Origin: Bartonella kosoyi | Lineage (GTDB): Bacteria; Pseudomonadota; Alphaproteobacteria; Rhizobiales; Rhizobiaceae | NCBI RefSeq assembly: GCF_003606325.2 | Contig: NZ_CP031843.2 | Span: forward strand, 124,001-188,000 | Reading direction: 5' to 3' | Length of the DNA: 64,000 nucleotides | Shown: positions 49,641 to 58,850 of the stretch, piece by piece | Numbering within the stretch: the first letter of the stretch is position 1 | Layout of the letters: the number at the start of each line of letters is the position of its first letter | Position numbers and translations under genes: made by a program | Notes under the pieces: generated by a model | Database searches by the model: none | Seen by the model: the letters and a program-made list of their open reading frames with translations, nothing else | Told to the model about the DNA's origin: nothing

Positions 49641-50486
49641 ATGAACTTCACTATGTTCACGCAACTTTTCAATAAAATTAATCAGATAACACAAACATAT
49701 GTCACGGATATTTCCTCAAAAGCGATTGCTACAATTACACCTTTCGTTTCAATTGGAATCACCATCGCTTTCATTATCTATGGATGGCTTATCATTCGGG
49801 GCGCTATCGATATGCCACTCTCCGGATTCGTAAACCGTTTCCTGCGAATAAGCATTATTACTTCAATAGCTCTCACCTCAGGACTTTATCAAAGTGAAAT
49901 TGCAAATTTGATAACGCAAATGCCCTATGAGTTCTCAAAAGCGCTCATGACAAATCCACTCACTGATACACAATTAATGAATTTACTTGACAAAGCAGCA
50001 ACCAAAGGATTCCAATATGCAGGTCGTCTTTTCCAGGAAACCGTCTTCTTCGAGGCCAATGGATTGCTTTACAGCCTCTTAGGTATCCTCATCTTGCTGG
50101 CAACAAGCTCCGTAGTGGCAATCGGCGGTGGTCTCGTCATACTGACAAAAATCGCCATTACACTTCTCGTAGGATTGGGCCCTATCTTCATCATTGCTTT
50201 GCTCTGGCAACCAACCTATCGCTTTTTTCAGCAATGGTTAATCCAAGTCGTAAATTATATAATCCTCTTTCTACTCTTAGCGACTGTCTTTAATCTGATG
50301 ATGAATATCTTTGCAAACTATTTGAGTGATATGAAACTCGATTACAACCAGAATGTAGCAGCCATGTTTGGGGGAGCGCTCATCTTGTCCATTATATCCA
50401 TCATGCTGTTACTCAAACTATCAAGCATGGCCCATTCTCTCGCAAAAGGCATAGCATTTGGACATCTATGGAGACATAGAAACTAG
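49641..50486 (+). CDS. trwI: TrwI5, VirB6-like membrane protein
   Basis: A 281-residue copy with a protein sequence identical to the copy at 43128 (TDISSK, ITLLVG, MKLDYN). It lies in the second 2.24-kb block, and again no trwH follows. Confidence 0.94.
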   Translation: MNFTMFTQLFNKINQITQTYVTDISSKAIATITPFVSIGITIAFIIYGWLIIRGAIDMPLSGFVNRFLRISIITSIALTSGLYQSEIANLITQMPYEFSKALMTNPLTDTQLMNLLDKAATKGFQYAGRLFQETVFFEANGLLYSLLGILILLATSSVVAIGGGLVILTKIAITLLVGLGPIFIIALLWQPTYRFFQQWLIQVVNYIILFLLLATVFNLMMNIFANYLSDMKLDYNQNVAAMFGGALILSIISIMLLLKLSSMAHSLAKGIAFGHLWRHRN

Positions 50487-50725
50487 AGAATGTAGAAAGA
50501 AATGATTCTCGTAACAGAAACTTTAAATCCATAGGACAAAATAACTAAAATAGCCAAGCCTACAATGAAAAATATTTGCACTAAAACTGAATTATTTTCG
50601 TCAATTAAAATACGAAATCAAGAAAAGATAAATTATCACAAATTATATGCTTTACTTTATTATTAAAATTATAATAATGATAAGAAATGCTGGGCTTTTT
50701 AATTGTCAAAAAGAGTAATATTAAA

Positions 50726-51463
50726 ATGAAAAAACGATTTATTATAATAGGAATGATTACCCTTTTAGGAATGATAAATTTAACTCTAACGTCTAACCTT
50801 AGTTGGAGTTCTGGCGCTCAGGGTTCAACTGTCCAAATCGCTTCCTCAACAGAATATCTAAAAATTATTGAGTTGTTAAAAGAAAAAATTAAAGTAACCG
50901 AAGAGCAGATCGATAACGCGAAAAAAGTCTATCAATCTATAAAAGGAAGTAGAGTAACGGAACTAAGAATAAAAGGGGATGAGGATTTTTTCTTACACGA
51001 TATGCCTGTCTACGCAGAACTAAAAGACTACCATAACAAAAATGTGGATCATTATCCCAATATCAAAGATATTGCATATTCTGTTTATCTTGAAGAGCAA
51101 AGGGCAAACTTCTGGTCGTTTTCGCCTAATAAGATGCGGGGGATAATTAATAAGCGCCTTCAATATAGTGGCATTGTGAGTAAAGCCGTAAGCTTGCAAA
51201 CTTTCAAAGACGCAGAGAACCGCTTTACGCAAATTATCAATTTCTTAAATGAGATAGATAGAACAATGAATCTGGCGGAAGTTTTTGAGCTGCAAACACG
51301 CATCAGGAACATGTCATCCATGCTCCAAAATGAATATGCAAAGTTACAAATGGTCAGAAATTTACGCGATAATGAAGAGCTCCTTATCGACATACAAAAA
51401 CGTAAATTGTATGGAAAAATAATAAACTATCAGCTCACAAATATGCCTAGGGTAAGACTTTAG
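50726..51463 (+). CDS. trwJ: TrwJ6, VirB5-like minor pilin/adhesin
   Basis: A 245-residue precursor identical to the copy at 44213, including the residual MLGFLIVKK leader upstream where a trwH gene is missing. Having two identical copies of this variant doubles its dosage without adding diversity, pointing to a recent event. Confidence 0.92.
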   Translation: MKKRFIIIGMITLLGMINLTLTSNLSWSSGAQGSTVQIASSTEYLKIIELLKEKIKVTEEQIDNAKKVYQSIKGSRVTELRIKGDEDFFLHDMPVYAELKDYHNKNVDHYPNIKDIAYSVYLEEQRANFWSFSPNKMRGIINKRLQYSGIVSKAVSLQTFKDAENRFTQIINFLNEIDRTMNLAEVFELQTRIRNMSSMLQNEYAKLQMVRNLRDNEELLIDIQKRKLYGKIINYQLTNMPRVRL

Positions 51464-51683
51464 CAAATAAAGCTCTTTACAACATTTGCTTTTTTCATGA
51501 ACACAAAAGCCAATGTATAAGGTTTAGTATTAACTCCACAATTCAAAGAAACACAGAGATTTTATCAAAGTCAAGATATCGTGGTGAAAATGCTTAGGGA
51601 ATGTATAAATGCAAATGAAGCATTTAGCATGTGTCTATGTTCTCATGTGATGAAAAATTGAAAATTCATTAAAGAGGAATGCC

Positions 51684-52529
51684 ATGAACTTCACTATGTT
51701 CACGCAACTTTTCAATAAAATTAATCAGATAACACAAACATATGTCACGGGTATTTCCTCAAAAGCGATTGCTACAATTACACCTTTCGTTTCAATTGGA
51801 ATCACCATCGCTTTCATCATCTATGGATGGCTTATCATTCGGGGCGCTATCGATATGCCACTCTCCGGATTCGTAAACCGTTTCCTGCGAATAAGCATTA
51901 TTACTTCAATAGCTCTCACCTCAGGACTTTATCAAAGTGAAATTGCAAATTTGATAACGCAAATGCCCTATGAGTTCTCAAAAGCGCTCATGACAAATCC
52001 ACTCACTGATACACAATTAATGAATTTACTTGACAAAGCAGCAACCAAAGGATTCCAATATGCAGGTCGTCTTTTCCAGGAAACCGTCTTCTTCGAGGCC
52101 AATGGATTGCTTTACAGCCTCTTAGGTATCCTTATCTTGCTGGCAACAAGTTCCGTCGTGGCAATCGGCGGTGGTCTCGTTATACTGACAAAAATCGCCA
52201 TTATACTTCTCGTAGGATTGGGCCCTATCTTCATCATTGCTTTGCTCTGGCAACCAACCTATCGCTTTTTTCAGCAATGGTTAATCCAAGTCGTAAATTA
52301 TATAATCCTCTTTCTACTCTTAGCAACTGTCTTTAATCTGATGATGAATATCTTTGCAAACTATTTGAGTGATATGGGACTCGATTACAACCAGAATGTA
52401 GCAGCCATGTTTGGGGGAGCGCTCATCTTGTCCATTATATCCATCATGCTGTTACTCAAACTATCAAGCATGGCCCATTCTCTCGCAAAAGGCATAGCAT
52501 TTGGACATCTATGGAGACATAGAAACTAG
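51684..52529 (+). CDS. trwI: TrwI6, VirB6-like membrane protein
   Basis: A 281-residue last copy: TGISSK and IILLVG as in copy 1, but MGLDYN near 231. The downstream spacer begins like the other copies and then changes after about 52700, where the array joins the single-copy part of the operon. Confidence 0.94.
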   Translation: MNFTMFTQLFNKINQITQTYVTGISSKAIATITPFVSIGITIAFIIYGWLIIRGAIDMPLSGFVNRFLRISIITSIALTSGLYQSEIANLITQMPYEFSKALMTNPLTDTQLMNLLDKAATKGFQYAGRLFQETVFFEANGLLYSLLGILILLATSSVVAIGGGLVILTKIAIILLVGLGPIFIIALLWQPTYRFFQQWLIQVVNYIILFLLLATVFNLMMNIFANYLSDMGLDYNQNVAAMFGGALILSIISIMLLLKLSSMAHSLAKGIAFGHLWRHRN

Positions 52530-52769
52530 AGAATGTAGAAAGAAATGATTCTCGTAACAGAAACTTTAAATCCATAGGACAAAATAACTAAAATAGCCAA
52601 GCCTACAATGAAAAATATTTGCACTAAAACTGAATTATTTTCGTCAATTAAAATACGAAATTAAGAAAAGATAAATTATCGCAAATTATATGCTTTACTT
52701 TACATTCAAAATGGAAATAATGATAATAAATGTTAGGATGCATCTGACAGTAAAAAGAGTCATATTAAA

Positions 52770-52913
52770 ATGAAAAATATCATTCTTGTAATTTTGATTG
52801 CAAACATTTTATCGGCTTGTGCTTTAGCACCAAAGCTCAAACAACCCAATGATAGGAACCGTGTGCCTATTAATAAAACAATCCCTGCCGAAATTAAGCG
52901 AGGAGACAGATGA
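52770..52913 (+). CDS. trwH: TrwH4, VirB7-like lipoprotein (ancestral-type copy)
   Basis: A 47-residue lipoprotein: ATG start at 52770, signal MKNIILVILIANILSAC, then the same [19 protein letters not shown] tail as the others. The first third and upstream DNA differ from H1-H3 (ATG instead of GTG, different leader), while the 3' half is nearly the same. It precedes trwG with the same TGA/ATG overlap that the other copies have with trwJ, so it is probably the original trwH of the operon. Confidence 0.85.
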   Translation: MKNIILVILIANILSACALAPKLKQPNDRNRVPINKTIPAEIKRGDR

Positions 52914-53611
52914 AAACAAAACAAGCAAAACCAGTGAAAGCCGAACAACTTAGCAGTTATTACGAAGAAAGTCGTGGCCTAGAACGAGATCTCATAAACG
53001 AATTTATAAGGTCACGCAGAACGGCGTGGCGTGTAGCGAGTGCTGTTGGTCTTTTTGGCTTATTCGGTATGATATGTGGCGTCATTGGATTTTCCCAACC
53101 AGCCCCTACACCTTTAGTGTTACGTGTTGATAACACAACAGGTGCTGTTGATGTTATCTCAATTATGCGTGAGCACGAAGAAAGCTATGGTGAAGTTGTA
53201 GACAGATATTGGCTCAACCAATATGTACTTAACCGTGAAACTTATGACTACGATACCATTCAACTGAACTATGACACAACAGCTCTTTTAAGTGCAGCTT
53301 CTGTTCAGCAAGAATATTATAAAATCTATGATGGAGAAAATGCACGGGATAAAGTGCTTTCCAACAAAGCACGTATCACAGTTAAAGTGCGATCAATCCA
53401 GCCCAATGGACTCGGTCAAGCAACTGTACGTTTTACGACTCAACAGCTTGACAGCAGCGGTGCTGCTAATGGACCAAAACAACACCAGATTGCAACAATT
53501 GGTTACACCTATGTCGGTGCCCCCATGAAATCATCTGATCGATTGCTTAACCCTCTTGGTTTTCAAGTAACAAGTTACCGTTCTGACCCGGAAATACTGT
53601 TGAATGATTAA
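52910..53611 (+). CDS. trwG: TrwG, VirB8-like channel component
   Basis: A 233-residue bitopic inner-membrane protein of the VirB8 family: a cytoplasmic N-terminus, one helix (about residues 41-62, VASAVGLFGLFGMICGVIGF) and a periplasmic NTF2-like domain with Q/VLNRETYDYDTIQ and VRSIQPNG. It is needed to assemble the translocation channel with TrwE and TrwF. The start overlaps the trwH4 stop, and the 3' end lies beside trwF. Confidence 0.94.
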   Translation: MKTKQAKPVKAEQLSSYYEESRGLERDLINEFIRSRRTAWRVASAVGLFGLFGMICGVIGFSQPAPTPLVLRVDNTTGAVDVISIMREHEESYGEVVDRYWLNQYVLNRETYDYDTIQLNYDTTALLSAASVQQEYYKIYDGENARDKVLSNKARITVKVRSIQPNGLGQATVRFTTQQLDSSGAANGPKQHQIATIGYTYVGAPMKSSDRLLNPLGFQVTSYRSDPEILLND

Positions 53612-53624
53612 GGAATTGATTGTT

Positions 53625-54431
53625 ATGAAAAAACTCGCATTTGTTGTTCTATTGTCTTCGTTTTCTTCTCTTTATACAGGATCTGTTCAGGCACTCAAAA
53701 GTCCATCAAATTCACAATATGATCACCGCATTCGCTATATAACATATAACGAAGCCGATGTGGTTCAAATTGAAACAGTTCTGGGAGTAGCAACACATAT
53801 TATTCTTGAAGAAGGTGAACAGTATATTACTCATGCCTTTGGCGATTCAGAAGCCTATGCTTTTGCGCATAAAGGGCGGCATATTTTTATTAAACCAAAA
53901 GCAGAACTTGCCAATACCAATCTCATCGTCGTAACGGACAAACGGAGTTACAAATTCCGACTGCAATTTCGAAATGACCGTGCGGGGTCAACCTATGAAT
54001 TAGCTTTCCATTATCCCGATTCAACCGATGAAAAGTCAGAAGAAAACAACCGACGCCTTGCCATTGAACGTGGTTTTCACCAAAGCGTGAAGGGTTATAA
54101 TCTCAGTTACACCATGAGCGGTCATCAAGATATTGCTCCCATCAATGCTTGGGACAATGGGCGTATTACTTACTTCAAGTTTCCCGCTAACATGGATATG
54201 CCATCAATTTATGTCGTAGATGCTGAAGGGAATGAAAGCTTAATTCCACGCACCGTCATCGGCAGTTCTAATGATATTATCGCCGTTCATAAAGTAAATC
54301 CTAAATGGCTCATACGACTTGGTAAACGTGCTCTAGCTGTTTTTAACGAAGCCTATGACCCCCATGGTATACCAAACACAACTGGAACAGTATCTTCGGT
54401 GGTTTATCGTATCAATAAAGGAGGAAAATAA
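53625..54431 (+). CDS. trwF: TrwF, VirB9-like outer-membrane complex protein
   Basis: VirB9-family periplasmic/outer-membrane subunit forming the core complex with TrwH and TrwE. It has a signal peptide (MKKLAFVVLLSSF...SVQA) and then a beta-rich protein with YDHRIRYITYNEADV and a C-terminal domain (FKFPANMDMPSIYVV). I place the start at the ATG 53625 (AAGGA about 10 bp upstream, clean signal peptide, 268 residues). An ATG at 53604 in frame overlaps trwG. Its TAA overlaps the ATG of trwE. Confidence 0.93.
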   Translation: MKKLAFVVLLSSFSSLYTGSVQALKSPSNSQYDHRIRYITYNEADVVQIETVLGVATHIILEEGEQYITHAFGDSEAYAFAHKGRHIFIKPKAELANTNLIVVTDKRSYKFRLQFRNDRAGSTYELAFHYPDSTDEKSEENNRRLAIERGFHQSVKGYNLSYTMSGHQDIAPINAWDNGRITYFKFPANMDMPSIYVVDAEGNESLIPRTVIGSSNDIIAVHKVNPKWLIRLGKRALAVFNEAYDPHGIPNTTGTVSSVVYRINKGGK

Positions 54432-55573
54432 TGTTTGACAATAAGGAAGGAGATGAAAAAGGTAGAAAACTGGACAATATAGAGCAAAAACATATTGAAG
54501 ATGACTATGGGAGCTCCGAACTAGGTTCAGATCATCGTCCGACAATTCCAGGTACCCGTGTATTATTAATCGTAGGACTTATTGTCATCGTAGCGGTACC
54601 AATTGCTTTGACTTGGAAAGCTTTTAAAATGCGTAATACCGTAGAAATTGAGGAAGAAAAACCGCAACAAACGGTACAGCAAATTATACCAAGCTATACC
54701 CCGCGGGTTATAGAAGAGCCAAAGCTTGTAGAAGAATCAGAAAACTTAACAAAACCAGAAGATTCAAGCCTAGATATTTCACCAGCCTTAGCTAAACTTC
54801 TTCAAACAACTGTTCCTCCACATATGCTTCAGGATTCCGAAGAATTAGCGCGCAGACGTATGCTTAGTTCTAGTCTTAACAATGGTGGGAGCGAAGGATC
54901 TACGGAGACAAATAAAACATCGAATGATGACAGTAGTGCATTAAATCTCCAACCTGTACGTTTAGGGCAATCACATGCAGCGCAACTCCGTAACCGTGAT
55001 CTCTTAATTACACAAGGAACGCAAATAGACTGTACATTGGAAACAAAAATCATCACGTCACAACCAGGAATGACGACATGTCATTTAACACGGGATATTT
55101 ATTCTACAAGCGGTCGTGTTGTTTTGCTCGATCGTGGTTCTAAAGTCGTTGGTTTTTACCAAAGTGGCTTACAGCAAGGGCAAACACGTGTGTTTGTGCA
55201 ATGGTTACGCATTGAAACGCCTTCTGGAGTTATTGTCAATCTTGACTCACCTGGTACAGGTCCTCTTGGTGAAGCAGGTATGGGTGGCTGGGTTGATAGA
55301 CACTTTTGGGAGCGATTTGGTGGCGCAATTATGGTGAGTATCATCGGTGACTTAGGAGAGTGGGTGAGAGGTAAAATCAATAAAAGTAGCAAAGAGGATA
55401 AAGAAAAAACACAGCCACAAGGAGCTCATAATGCTGAACTTATAGTAAACGATGTTATTCAAAATTCGATCAATATAACACCAACTCTTTACAAACACCA
55501 AGGCGAACGAGTGAATATTTTTGTTGCTCGTGATCTGGATTTCAGCGATGTCTACAGTCTCGTCACACGTTAA
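54431..55573 (+). CDS. trwE: TrwE, VirB10-like core protein
   Basis: A 380-residue VirB10 homologue spanning both membranes. It has a cytoplasmic N-terminus, a helix (about residues 43-62), a proline/glutamate-rich periplasmic linker and a C-terminal beta-barrel domain. Conserved landmarks are LITQGTQIDCTLETKI, LLDRGSKVVGFYQSG and GGAIMVSIIGDLG. The linker is long, as expected for a protein that bridges the periplasm. The gene overlaps trwD by 26 bp. Confidence 0.94.
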   Translation: MFDNKEGDEKGRKLDNIEQKHIEDDYGSSELGSDHRPTIPGTRVLLIVGLIVIVAVPIALTWKAFKMRNTVEIEEEKPQQTVQQIIPSYTPRVIEEPKLVEESENLTKPEDSSLDISPALAKLLQTTVPPHMLQDSEELARRRMLSSSLNNGGSEGSTETNKTSNDDSSALNLQPVRLGQSHAAQLRNRDLLITQGTQIDCTLETKIITSQPGMTTCHLTRDIYSTSGRVVLLDRGSKVVGFYQSGLQQGQTRVFVQWLRIETPSGVIVNLDSPGTGPLGEAGMGGWVDRHFWERFGGAIMVSIIGDLGEWVRGKINKSSKEDKEKTQPQGAHNAELIVNDVIQNSINITPTLYKHQGERVNIFVARDLDFSDVYSLVTR

Positions 55574-56609
55574 CCCGATACAAAAAGATCAAGCAGTTTC
55601 TCAGCTTTTGCAACCGCTTGATCGTTTCTTAGAAGATCCGAAGATCACTGAATTATCGATCTGCCGCCCCTGTGAATTATGGACAAAAAGTTTCAACGGG
55701 TGGCAGGTCCATAGCGTACCTGAGTTAACAACAGCTTTTTTGCAAACGCTTATTACAGCGATTATCGTTTATAACGGAATGGCTCCCAGAAGTATTAATT
55801 ACGTGCTCTTGCCTGGTGGACAACGTGGTACAATTATCCAAGCGCCCGCTGTCGTTGATGGTGCTCTTTCCTTTGTGATTCGTAAACATTCTCTCATAGT
55901 TAAAACGTTAGAAGAACTTAAAGAAGAAGGGACATTTGATGATTTTTCCGATGTAAGTTTTAATAAGCCTTCAGCAAAAGAAGCCAATAACTTGTTATCG
56001 AAGCAGGACTTCACACGGTTGGAACCATTTGAAGTTCAGCTCTTACAACATAAACGTGAAGGAAAAATTCTTGAATTTTTAGAAGAATGTGTCCTCCACA
56101 AACGCAACATTATCATTGCAGGCAAGACAGGATCGGGTAAAACAACATTTGCCCGCTCACTCATTGAAAAAGTTCCTGTAGAAGAGCGTATTATCACGAT
56201 TGAAGATGTTCATGAGCTTTTTCTACCCAATCACCCTAATCACGTAAATATGATTTATGGTAACAATGTGGGTCGTGTTTCAGCGGAAGAATGTCTAGAT
56301 GCATGTATGCGTCAATCGCCTGACAGAATTTTTCTTGCTGAATTACGAGGCAATGAGGCATGGGAATATCTCAATTCACTCAACACAGGTCATCCTGGAT
56401 CGATTACAACGACACATGCCAACAGTGCTTTACAAACATTTGAGCGATGTGCCACCTTGATTAAAAGATCAGAAGTTGGTCGCCAACTCGAGATAGAAAT
56501 GATCAAGCTCGTTCTTTACACAACAGTTGATGTCGTGTTGTTCTTTAAAGATAGAAAACTTTCTGAAGTTTTTTATGACCCGATTTTTGCTAAATCAAAA
56601 ATCACTTAA
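55548..56609 (+). CDS. trwD: TrwD, VirB11-like traffic ATPase
   Basis: Hexameric cytoplasmic ATPase of the VirB11 family. The product is 353 residues from the ATG at 55548. Visible motifs are Walker A GKTGSGKTT (about 191-199), an Asp box around IITIEDVHELFL, Walker B-type DRIFLAELRG and the His box GHPGSITTTHAN. The frame is open upstream (to 55521), but the ATG is the better start. It is the last gene of the trw operon and is followed by a strong terminator. Confidence 0.95.
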   Translation: MSTVSSHVNPIQKDQAVSQLLQPLDRFLEDPKITELSICRPCELWTKSFNGWQVHSVPELTTAFLQTLITAIIVYNGMAPRSINYVLLPGGQRGTIIQAPAVVDGALSFVIRKHSLIVKTLEELKEEGTFDDFSDVSFNKPSAKEANNLLSKQDFTRLEPFEVQLLQHKREGKILEFLEECVLHKRNIIIAGKTGSGKTTFARSLIEKVPVEERIITIEDVHELFLPNHPNHVNMIYGNNVGRVSAEECLDACMRQSPDRIFLAELRGNEAWEYLNSLNTGHPGSITTTHANSALQTFERCATLIKRSEVGRQLEIEMIKLVLYTTVDVVLFFKDRKLSEVFYDPIFAKSKIT

Positions 56610-56647
56610 AAGAGTCTTGCATTCTCGATAAGAGCACACAAATAAAA

Positions 56648-56676
56648 AAAAAGCCGTAACCAATTTACGGCTTTTT
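56648..56676 (+). terminator. Rho-independent terminator of the trw operon
   Basis: A 10-bp perfect stem AAAGCCGTAA / TTACGGCTTT with a 5-nt loop, followed by TTTTATTG and preceded by an A-run. It lies about 40 bp after the trwD stop. The A-run on the other side could let it work in both directions. Confidence 0.85.
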
Positions 56677-58056
56677 ATTGAATATCGCTCTTCTCTTTGC
56701 TTCTCCAATGTATTTTCTACACTCTTCATGAACAGAAGAAACAAGTGAATAGAAAACAAAATCGCATATGAGGTTTTATTCTTTTATCTTTGATCATTCT
56801 CTCTATTTATCTTTTGAAAAGATATATTTGATGCAAAAGAAAAAAAATAAATTTTGATTCGCCTATCAATAAGAACTTCATGAAAGAGATACCGATAATC
56901 ATCAATAATTATCATGATCAAGACAAAAGCTTATTTTAAGCGATCAATAAATACGTTTTTTAATCAAACAATCTCCATATACAGAGAATCCAATATAAGT
57001 TATAGTCTCATTCTGATTGAGCATCTATAAATCACATGTCATTCAGGAATAAAAAGTATAGTGACATATCGATCCTGCTTGGAAGAAGAAAGTTTCTTAT
57101 CCTATACCAGCTTGTAAACAATCAAATTTCTCTAAAGAAAGCTTTGCTAACCATATCACGTGAGACTCATATCCCCAGCCCAAAAGATTAAACTTCTCAA
57201 CCCAAACTGATCTTTAACTCTCTGTCTCTTTGCCTAGCGGGGTAAACTTTTAACCACTTTAAGCACTACATTGCAAATGACGGTATTTTACAGCACAATC
57301 AAATAAATACACAAAGAATAACGGATCATATCATTAATAATTGTAGAGCTCTCTTTTATATTAAGAAATGTATTTTATACTGAAAAATAAGGATTAAACT
57401 TATATAAATTTGATCTTTCCTCAAAAGCCTTTTGGGCTCTCTAATAAATTCAAATCGTTTGACTTTATAACAGTTTTAAACAACTCCCACTTAATTATAT
57501 AATCTATCAGAATAATAGAGAGTGATTTCATGCTCTCCGATTTTGAAAACTATAAATTTTGTTTTTTAATGTACTTAACAATCGAATGCCTAAAACAAAA
57601 TATGACCTTTAAATATATGGGATGATGATATCAAAAGCCCTCAATCACTGCATATCAGCAGTATTTTCGATATATAACAAACGTATCGTAAAATTACGAA
57701 CTATCGTCATTCCTTTTTATTTCATTTGAATGATTTACATGCGTTATAATGTTTGTATTATTCTGTGTCTTTTTGCCCTATTGTAAGATAAGCTTTTTTA
57801 TAAAAAACGATTAAGTGAATCATACATTAAAATGAGAATTTTGATACAGATTTAATGAAAATAAAAACACACAGGATATTATTTTTACATAACATGCTGT
57901 TTTAAGTGTTTATTTTACCCACAAGACTAATGTTTTTTTAAGCAATAATAATTATGTTGATCATCTTATGGAAGCCAATGGGCTCTTAGAGATCAAATCT
58001 CTAAAGGTACATACTATTTCTAACCTTAACCTTTTCTTTCATGAAGGCGTTATTTT
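56677..58056. other. Non-coding gap between trw and sdhB
   Basis: About 1.4 kb. On the minus strand near 57050-57270 a stretch resembles the middle of integrase remnant B (a KW.K.YP-like translation and the TGTAAACAAT core with ATATGGG-type flank). This is the right border counterpart of the remnants left of trw. The rest is AT-rich and shows no gene. Confidence 0.55.
57986..58004 (-). terminator. Hairpin after sdhB (possible terminator)
   Basis: Perfect 8-bp inverted repeat TTAGAGAT / ATCTCTAA with a 3-nt loop, about 50 bp past the sdhB stop. There is no T-run on the minus strand, so it may stabilise the 3' end instead of acting as an intrinsic terminator. Confidence 0.4.
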
Positions 58057-58836
58057 TTAAAGGCGGCGTTCAACCATGAGTTTTTTAATTTCAGCAATCG
58101 CTTTTGCTGGATTTAATCCCTTTGGACAAGTTTGTGCACAATTCATAATCGTATGACAGCGATAAAGGCGGAAAGGATCTTCTAAATTATCTAGACGTTC
58201 ACCACACATCTCATCACGTGAATCGGCAATCCAACGATAAGCTTGGAGCAAAACAGCGGGCCCCAAATAACGATCACCATTCCACCAATAACTTGGACAT
58301 GATGTTTGGCAACAGGCGCACAAAATACATTCATAAAGACCATCAATTTTTTGGCGATCGGAGTGACTTTGTAACCACTCTTTTGCAGGTTCAGGAGAAA
58401 CTGTTTGCAACCAAGGTTCAATGACTCTGTGTTGAGCATAAAAGCGCTTTAAATCAGGAACCAAATCTTTCACGACTGGCATGGAAGGCAAAGGATAGAC
58501 CTTAATGGGATGCTTTACATCATCCATACCTTTTGTACAAGCTAATGTATTGGTTCCATCAATATTCATCGCACAGGAACCACAGATGCCTTCACGGCAA
58601 GATCGACGCAGTGTCAAAGTCGGGTCAATATGGTTTTTAATGAACAAAAGCCCATCAAGAATCATAGGACCACAAGCAGAACGATCCACATAATAGGTAT
58701 CCAGATGGGGATTTTCCTCATCATCAGGCGACCAACGATACACGTGAAATTCTGTCAGTTTTGTCGCACCTTCAGGTTTAGGCCAAACCTTTCCTGGTTT
58801 TACTTGAGAATTTTTGGGAAGCTTAATTTGTACCAT
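58057..58836 (-). CDS. sdhB: Succinate dehydrogenase iron-sulfur subunit
   Basis: Carries electrons from the flavin to ubiquinone through three iron-sulfur clusters in respiratory complex II. The 259-residue protein has the 2Fe-2S ligands CREGICGSC...C (about 80-103), then [12 protein letters not shown] and [14 protein letters not shown] for the 4Fe-4S and 3Fe-4S clusters. It is separated from sdhA by 14 bp, with a GGGGAGAA ribosome binding site before the ATG. Confidence 0.97.
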   Translation of the reverse strand: MVQIKLPKNSQVKPGKVWPKPEGATKLTEFHVYRWSPDDEENPHLDTYYVDRSACGPMILDGLLFIKNHIDPTLTLRRSCREGICGSCAMNIDGTNTLACTKGMDDVKHPIKVYPLPSMPVVKDLVPDLKRFYAQHRVIEPWLQTVSPEPAKEWLQSHSDRQKIDGLYECILCACCQTSCPSYWWNGDRYLGPAVLLQAYRWIADSRDEMCGERLDNLEDPFRLYRCHTIMNCAQTCPKGLNPAKAIAEIKKLMVERRL

Positions 58837-58850
58837 ATTTCATTCTCCCC

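Larger units (their letters stand above)
49426..51665 (+). repeat. Second copy of the 2.24-kb trwI-trwJ block
   Basis: It appears identical to 42913-45152 over trwI5, the spacer and trwJ6. Separation by another 4.3 kb of module copies shows that it arose by unequal recombination or conversion within the array. Confidence 0.85.
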
